Source: Lineus longissimus (taxonomy: Eukaryota; Nemertea; Pilidiophora; Heteronemertea; Lineidae). Taken from it: DNA of 64,000 nucleotides. The stretch is from assembly GCF_910592395.1 (NCBI RefSeq), contig NC_088310.1, forward strand, positions 1,929,501-1,993,500. The letters are read 5' to 3'. Below, in pieces: positions 57,666 to 64,000 of this stretch (its first letter is position 1; each line of letters opens with the position of its first letter). Position numbers and translations under genes: made by a program. The notes below the pieces were generated by a model. It ran no database searches. It saw nothing but the letters and a program-made list of their open reading frames with translations, and was not told where the DNA came from.

Positions 57666-60600
57666 ATGGATTTTTCTAAGTCTGCCCTGGGATCTTTGGT
57701 CCAAATATCGAATTTGAACGTTTCCGATACGATCAAAAATGCATTCATTGAACTCAAAAAGAGTACATCTCCATCTATAGAAAACATTCATATCCAGCAG
57801 GACCATGTCTCGCTCATTAATTGCATTTTAGAGCAGGCATTTTCACCGAAAAATGAGATTCCGATAGGTGGCAGCACTGTTGGAAAAGCAGATGACAAAT
57901 CTTGTGGTTTGAACTTCGACGAATTATTGGCCAAGAAGCTGATTCATGAGTACTGTCTTCCCACTCTTGCCATCGTATCCTCACTAACTGGCCAGGTGGC
58001 AAGTTATACAAGTCTGTCAGGTAGTATTTGCCTGTTGATTGAAAGAATTTGCCATTCTCTTCCGAGAATTGAGGGGGTCTCAACAGCAGAAAACTTGTTA
58101 GCACATTGTACGAGATCACTGGACATTTTATACAAAAGTAGGAAGGATCCTATGTCACTTGCGTTGAAGGAAGATGAACCAATTAAAAAACTACCTGTGT
58201 CAACCTTGGCTGAGCTCTGTAATAAACTGGTTCGATATCTAATTACCTGTAAAGATTTAGGAGGAAAAGAACAGTGTGAATGGAAAGACACTGTACATGT
58301 GCTGAGTAATAATTTGGTACAGTTGATTGCTGTGGAAGATGAAAAGACTGTTGTGAAACTATGCTCTGTTTTGGCAAGGTTGATTGACTTGCAGCCTTAT
58401 AACAAAGAGAGCATACTTTCAAGTGTCTGGTCTACCATACAGGATAATGAAAGTGACATCGAGAGAGCCTTTGTAATCTTATGTACTTTGGCTGATTGTT
58501 TTCTACCGATCACCACTGGTGACACACCTTTTGCTCTTGATAACTCCATTGTTAGTCACACAGCATTCTGGAAGCTGATCCAGGCTGGGATCCCTCACAA
58601 GAATACTCTGGCAAGAAAGAGATCATTATATCTGTTGAAAAGAATAGTTGATTTCTTTGAACATGGAAAAGGTCAACTTGTTAGCAAGGATTCTGAGTGT
58701 TCATTATTCTGGTGGGATGCTGCAGAAGAGACGAGTCTAATTGTAGTGTGGCAGGACTTCATGCTACTGGTTGAAATGCTGGAGGAGAGTATAGTCCATG
58801 TGATTAGACCACTCTTCCCAAGATTAAAGCTCCTTGAGGCTGCTACTTATAACAGGAAAACAGGTTGGTCCTGCACAAGCTTTTATCAGCATTGCATTGT
58901 GATTTGATGTGAATACTTTTTTTCAGAAGCAGACTAATGAATTTCATATTGAACTTACTCATTTTCATCTAAACAATGTCAAGCATCAGAAATATCTTTA
59001 AATGGTCTCAGAATTAACTGCTAAAGTAACAGTTGTAAAAGTTTTAACTTGAGTAAATGTTGTGTTTCTTTCCCACTCCCAGGTCCACCATATCTACACA
59101 CATCATGGCTACTGACACTACTGCAGAGAGCATTGAATCATGATAGCCTCTACCTGATGAAATGGGGCTTGGAAAGTCTGCTGGATGTTGACTGTAAGAA
59201 GTCACCAATTTTTACTCAGAATCAACACCAGGTAAACATTTGTAGTCTGAATATGTTTTTCACAGAAAATGCCTTCAAACACAAATTAACTTTTAAAAGG
59301 CAAACCCCTGATTTCTTGACCATGTCATTCCAGCAGTTATGCTACCAGTCAGCCAGAAAATAAGAAATCAGCTTGCACTGTTCCCCCAAGGGTGAAACCT
59401 ATCTTCAGTTCAAACACTACTGAGTAGTTTTGTCATGTAATCATCGTACCTTCACTGCTGTTCTAAACGTATTGTTTTGTGTCTTTGTTTCGATGAGTCA
59501 GTGATTTTTTTCCTCCTTGCAGTTCTTCTACAGCCAGTTTCTGGTCATACTGAATGAGTCACAGTTCTTCACAAGGTAAGATTTTAAAACAAATCACTTC
59601 TGCCTGTTGACAAAATGCAAAAATGTGGTCTCCTACCAGTACTGTCAGTGTCCTCGGAGAGATTATCCTAGTCTCTTTCTAACAGAGGTGTCTACTAAGA
59701 GAGGATCTACAAAATGTCCATTCTGTTGTTTCAGACCACCTGGAGCACCTTCAGGAAGCTGTCCACCACTTGCTTTCAAGTTGGCTACATTCCTTCAGCA
59801 CTGTCTGGATGCCCAGGAGACTAACAGCCAAAAGCATAGGTTTATTACCGACTTCCTTGCTGGTGTGAAAACTGTCTCGTGGAATGGAATTTCGCTGATG
59901 TTTGTCTGTCGTGCTTTTGCAGAGTTGGCACCTGCTCCACTCTTCGATCAGGAATGTATTCATATACTAAGGTAACTATCAGCCATGAAAGTATACTAGT
60001 CAAGTCAGTTTTATCACATTTGTGACACACGATTGTCCTCTTGCAGTTTATTTATTCCCAGGTAATGTGATATGGTGATCGTGATTGTTATTTTCCTGTA
60101 ATTTTCAGGTATATTGTTCTTGCGATGATCACAACAGTTGAGGTGCAGTCCCGTGGTGCCATTCAGTGTTTCCTGATGCGGGCAATCTTACGACTTGTCG
60201 ACGTGGTATGTGTATCCAGAATCATTTACCCTAATTTGAAGAGCAGTTAACTTGTAAACTTGTGATTTCAATTAAGCCAGAAATTGAAAAGTCTCAAACT
60301 TTTAAATTTTTCACAAAGTTTCTCTCAAATTGGTCGTACAGGTTATTATATCATGGAATTTTCCTTTGCAGGATAAGGTCGGACCAGAAGATGTGATCAA
60401 CTTCCTGAGTGCTGTGAAGAGTGATGAGTCCTATCATCGTGGTACACCACTCTGGCAGGATAGCACCCAGTGGCTGAAGGAAGTCGCATCTAATACAAAT
60501 GGTGCTTGGAACAAGGAGAACTTGCTGAAGGTTCTGAGGTCATCACTGGCCGAGAGGATGAGATCTGCTACTATACCTGGTAGAGATTGTTCAAAACTAT

Positions 60601-63600
60601 ACACATTTTAATGACATGATTGCAAAATGTATAATGGTTGTACACTACGTCGACTGATGGATAAAGATGTGTTAACGATGCTTTATTGTGCAAACTTTGT
60701 AATTTGCACAGAAAACTTAAGAACTATTACAAGAATGTATGCCTGTTGGCACCAGAAATCACACCCAATGCTCAAAACCAGTAATCATCATACTCAAGTG
60801 TACTAGACAAAAGATTCGAACCAAAATCTTTAATGATCTTTTTATATTCATTTCAGATCCGAAAAGTGGTTGCAGTGCTTCTGGTGAGGCCAAGTTGATC
60901 CTTCTCCTCCTCGATGCTGATGTTATCTCCGTCAGCCTCTCCACCGGGGAGACGTCATTCGATGGGATCATGTTCCCAGTCTTGGATGTTCTGTCGTCTG
61001 CTTCCACCAGGCTCTATCTTCCACGAGAGAAGGCAGATGAGGCCCTACATATCTTGGTTTGTCTGCTAAACGAATTGGGAGGACAAAAATCTTCAGGTGA
61101 ATGTTGCTAACCATTGTATTGCTTTCAAATTTTGTGTTTGGAATGGTGTTTTCTGACCCACTCCTACATACATGTAAAGTGAAATTTTCATGAAACTGAC
61201 TCACTGTGTGATACAAACTTTACAGTAGTTCATCTACAGAATAGATACTGAACACTGTTATGAGTGATTGACAGTAACCAATCTATACATAACAGTCAGT
61301 GCCACTGTATTAGATGGCAAACACATGACCATGGCCAGCATTATGCCATAACAACACCACTCACCTGTACATAAAATCTACGTCATTTGGTGTATGACGT
61401 CACAGAGCTGCAGGTCATGTACATGACTATGTTGGTTGCACCTGTTTCATTATCGTGAATGTCGCAACTTCCTTCCATCTTCTTCATACACATCTCCACA
61501 TTTACAGATGTTGATAAAGTACGGCTAAAGATCGAGAAGGTACTAGAGCCAACAAGGAAGGACATTCTTGACTATGTCTCACTTCGCCTGCTGAATGAAA
61601 TCAAAGATGTAAGTGCCTTCTTAACACAACAGACGAAGATATCATTCAGGCCAGCAGATGATTATGTCTCCTTTCCAATGAATGATCAGAAATATTGGGA
61701 AATGAAGTCATCTGGATCTACTTTCAGGCTGTTTGTACTTCGTTGGTGCATGCAGCAGACATAGTATGTGGAAATAACCCTACTTTCCCTTTGGATTAAA
61801 GAGGGAGAGGACATTCTTCTTTTGAGCCGTTTTGAAAGCTTTGCTCTTTGAAGGGTAACACCTTTCATGTTGGCATATCATGACCTCGCACATCTTCTTC
61901 AGATTGTTGAGCTTCCCATCCAGAGTCTATGCATCTCCTCCCTAGAACTCCTATCATCGATGAAACCAGACCAGACACTCGGAGACCAACTTGCGACAAT
62001 TGTTACATCGTGTGTTCAGAAGTTGGAGGTGAAGTCTGCTAGTGTGGGTACTTTTAAGTGTTTTTACCTTGTATTAACCTCTCTTCGCTTGGTTAGCTTT
62101 AAGGTCCTCTGATTAGAGATACATGTACAATGTGTACTTTATTAAAGATGATTAGGCGAGAGTTTGGTACTGTCTTTCTAGATCTTGTGTCTGACGTAAT
62201 CGCTATGATTACTGCCACCAATTCATACATGTGTAATGTTAAGAATTTTTCCATTTTTAAATAACATACAAGCTTGTATTGCTTATTAAAGAAACTAACA
62301 CTGCACAACAAAGTGATACATACCTAATACTAAAGTACCCCATCTATGTCAAGTTTTAACTGGCGTGAATTTGTCTATTTCAGTCCACTTTAGATGTTAT
62401 TATTCAGTCGTACAGTGCTATACAGACATTGGCCGCAATATCCAAGGTGATAGCAAAGATGTCATCCAATAACCGGTCACGCCATCTATTCAGTGAAGCT
62501 GAATCAAAAATGTTAGCTTATGTGAAGAGGAACAAGATTACAGACCAGCTACCAAAGTTGGCATCGAGAAACGATATGTACGTACACTATGGCTTGTGCC
62601 GCTAGAGATCAGTAGCAAAGTGGTTGGAGCATCGAGCTCATAATCAGGAGGTCGGGTTCTTCTCTCAGAATGATCACACTGCTGTTTCATCTCTGTGTCC
62701 TAGAGCAAGGCACCCAACCCTACATTGCTTCTTATTTCCCAGAAGTATAAACAGACACCAGGCTTGTCTTGGAAGTTTTTCTGCTCAGTCTCTATGAAAA
62801 GACCTTGAAAATGACAGTTTTTTTCTAGGATTTTCTTGATCAACTTTCTAATCATACCAAATTTGACTTTCCAGTGCTGGCCCCAAAGCTTTCAATGAAA
62901 ACACCAATATGGGCTGGTTGATCTCTCACTACATGATGTACCAGTGGCAAGTCATCCATTTCTGTCTGGAGAGGAGCTCTATCGATGATGTGCTGGCATT
63001 GACTGACGATTGCCTGAATGCTCTTGACACAGGTTCATGTGTGGTGAATCTGCCTGTCTTCAGCTGTATGAAGATCCTCATGCCAAAGGTAAGGCATGCC
63101 TTTACCAATCTTTCTTACCAATCACAACAATTGTCAACCAAAACCAGAGGACACGGATGATTGAAGCCTTATGTGCCCCCAAGGTACGACAAGGGCCCCT
63201 TGTGTCAACAGTTGATGGTGCCATGTTGGCCTGGGATTCCACATCTAGCTTCAGACAGTTAAGAGTTTGGGAGTTAACATCAGGTTACACATTAATGCAA
63301 AGTGCGGGCCCGAAAACAAAAGCTTCCCTGGAAAAGACACTTGCACTGAAGGACTTAATGTTTATAGAGAATGCATTGACCTTTGTTCTATAAGGTGATT
63401 GTTTTGCAGGTGGTAGAGATCGACAGTGATCTGCTTGTGCGCTGCCTAAAAGCTGCTTGGTCAAGTCTACTGGAGTTTCGACGTGACAGCCAGTTCTGGC
63501 CGGCATATGAGTGTTTTGTGGCGATGTGCTTTCAAGAGTCCCTGCTGCTAGCAGCAGAGGAAGGAACAGCAGTGTTAGAGACAATCATGCAGGTTTGTAG

Positions 63601-64000
63601 ACAAGAGTATGCTATACACTTTGTGAACATGGCCTAGTTTTGGGCTCTGAAGAATTTTCCGTTTGTTTCATGTTTAAGTTAACTGTAATCTACTGTATTG
63701 ATGATAATAATGGAGAATTCGACATTGGAATGGGTGTGAATGATTACCATGCACACCAAGTTTTCAGCTTCTCTGGATTCTAACCTGTCAAACAGCAGGG
63801 TTTCAACAACAACGGTCGCTTCATATTTTCAGTTTTGTGATGAGATCTTCCGCTTCGGTGAGGAACGATGCGGTATCGTGAATGTGTTCAGCTCATATCT
63901 GTGCCGCTACCTCCTTCAAGAGGCAAACATGAGACATGCGAATATGTTTATATCCTGCCTGGCTCGTGCTTCCTTGTTTGGCCCGGTGCACCAGCGCAGT
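57666..64000 (+). CDS. TARBP1: TARBP1 orthologue, tRNA ribose methyltransferase (N-terminal two thirds; runs off the window)
   Basis: Exons: 57666-58863, 59083-59231, 59523-59575, 59735-59971, 60109-60205, 60372-60579, 60857-61096, 61508-61608, 61903-62028, 62384-62577, 62875-63088, 63410-63592, 63833-64000 (continues). All phases agree, giving 1,056 codons; the vertebrate protein has about 1,620. The start ATG has G at +4. Diagnostic segments include LFWWDAAEETSLIVVWQDF, EESIVHVIRPLFPRL, then RPPGAPSGSCPPLAFKLATF and ISLMFVCRAFAELAP, matching the alpha-helical repeat region of TARBP1. This family 2'-O-methylates guanosine 18 in tRNA using a C-terminal SpoU/SPOUT domain, which lies beyond the right edge. 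Exon 1 is very long (1,198 bases). A SINE sits in the intron after 62577. Identification rests on remembered family motifs. Confidence 0.9.
62595..62790 (+). mobile_element. tRNA-derived SINE, copy 2 (in a TARBP1 intron)
   Basis: The head has an A box (AGTAGCAAAGTGGTTGGAGC), an anticodon-arm-like CATAATCAGGAGG and a decayed B box (GGTCGGGTTCTTCTC). The body, CCCTACATTGCTTCT followed by AGAAGTATAAA, matches the copy at 7905-8070. It is more complete at the head than that copy. Confidence 0.7.

Overview
The window is animal nuclear DNA: intron-split genes with GT/AG borders, tRNA-derived SINEs, a CR1-type LINE, a Ty3-like LTR element and many short inverted-repeat transposons. The base composition, the frequent AGGCCTA and ACATGTA words and the repeat types suggest a marine invertebrate, perhaps an echinoderm, hemichordate or similar lineage. 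That placement is an inference with low confidence.

Three host genes are well supported by conserved protein motifs and by exon phases that agree from exon to exon. An RGS22 orthologue lies on the minus strand (about 16.77 kb down to 2.17 kb). It has 22 phase-consistent exons, about 1,240 codons and three RGS-type domains; only the extreme C-terminus was not found. A glia maturation factor (GMF) gene lies on the minus strand at 23.13-21.23 kb, with its very short first coding exon not located. A TARBP1 orthologue (tRNA 2'-O-methyltransferase) lies on the plus strand from 57,666 and runs off the right edge; 13 exons are present and the catalytic domain is outside the window. The three are unrelated in function. 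A fourth, speculative plus-strand gene of unknown product (47.3-50.5 kb) has small phase-1 exons, two of which look like duplicates.

The middle of the window (24-57 kb) is dominated by mobile DNA. From left to right it holds: a near-complete CR1-type LINE with a PHD-finger ORF1; a fragment of a restriction-like-endonuclease retrotransposon abutting a 1.5-kb satellite; a 56-bp minisatellite built on an 18-bp palindrome; a three-level nest (outer inverted-repeat element, inner inverted-repeat element with 9-bp target duplication, then a 9.4-kb LTR retrotransposon with identical LTRs and 4-bp target duplication); and two copies of a foldback element whose arms are built from short CGTTTCGCTACATG-like modules. 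The second foldback copy carries a 390-bp inverted-repeat insertion that the first copy lacks, giving a filled site and an empty site in the same window.

The most interesting observations are two candidate -1 ribosomal frameshift signals, one in each retroelement (C CCA AAT plus a stem-loop at the gag/pol junction; A AAA AAT plus a GC-rich hairpin at the LINE ORF1/ORF2 overlap). Others are a gapped primer-binding site resembling tRNA-Ser(GCT) next to a duplicated LTR end, the nested insertion history, the modular foldback arms, and the palindromic minisatellite that is open in all three forward frames.
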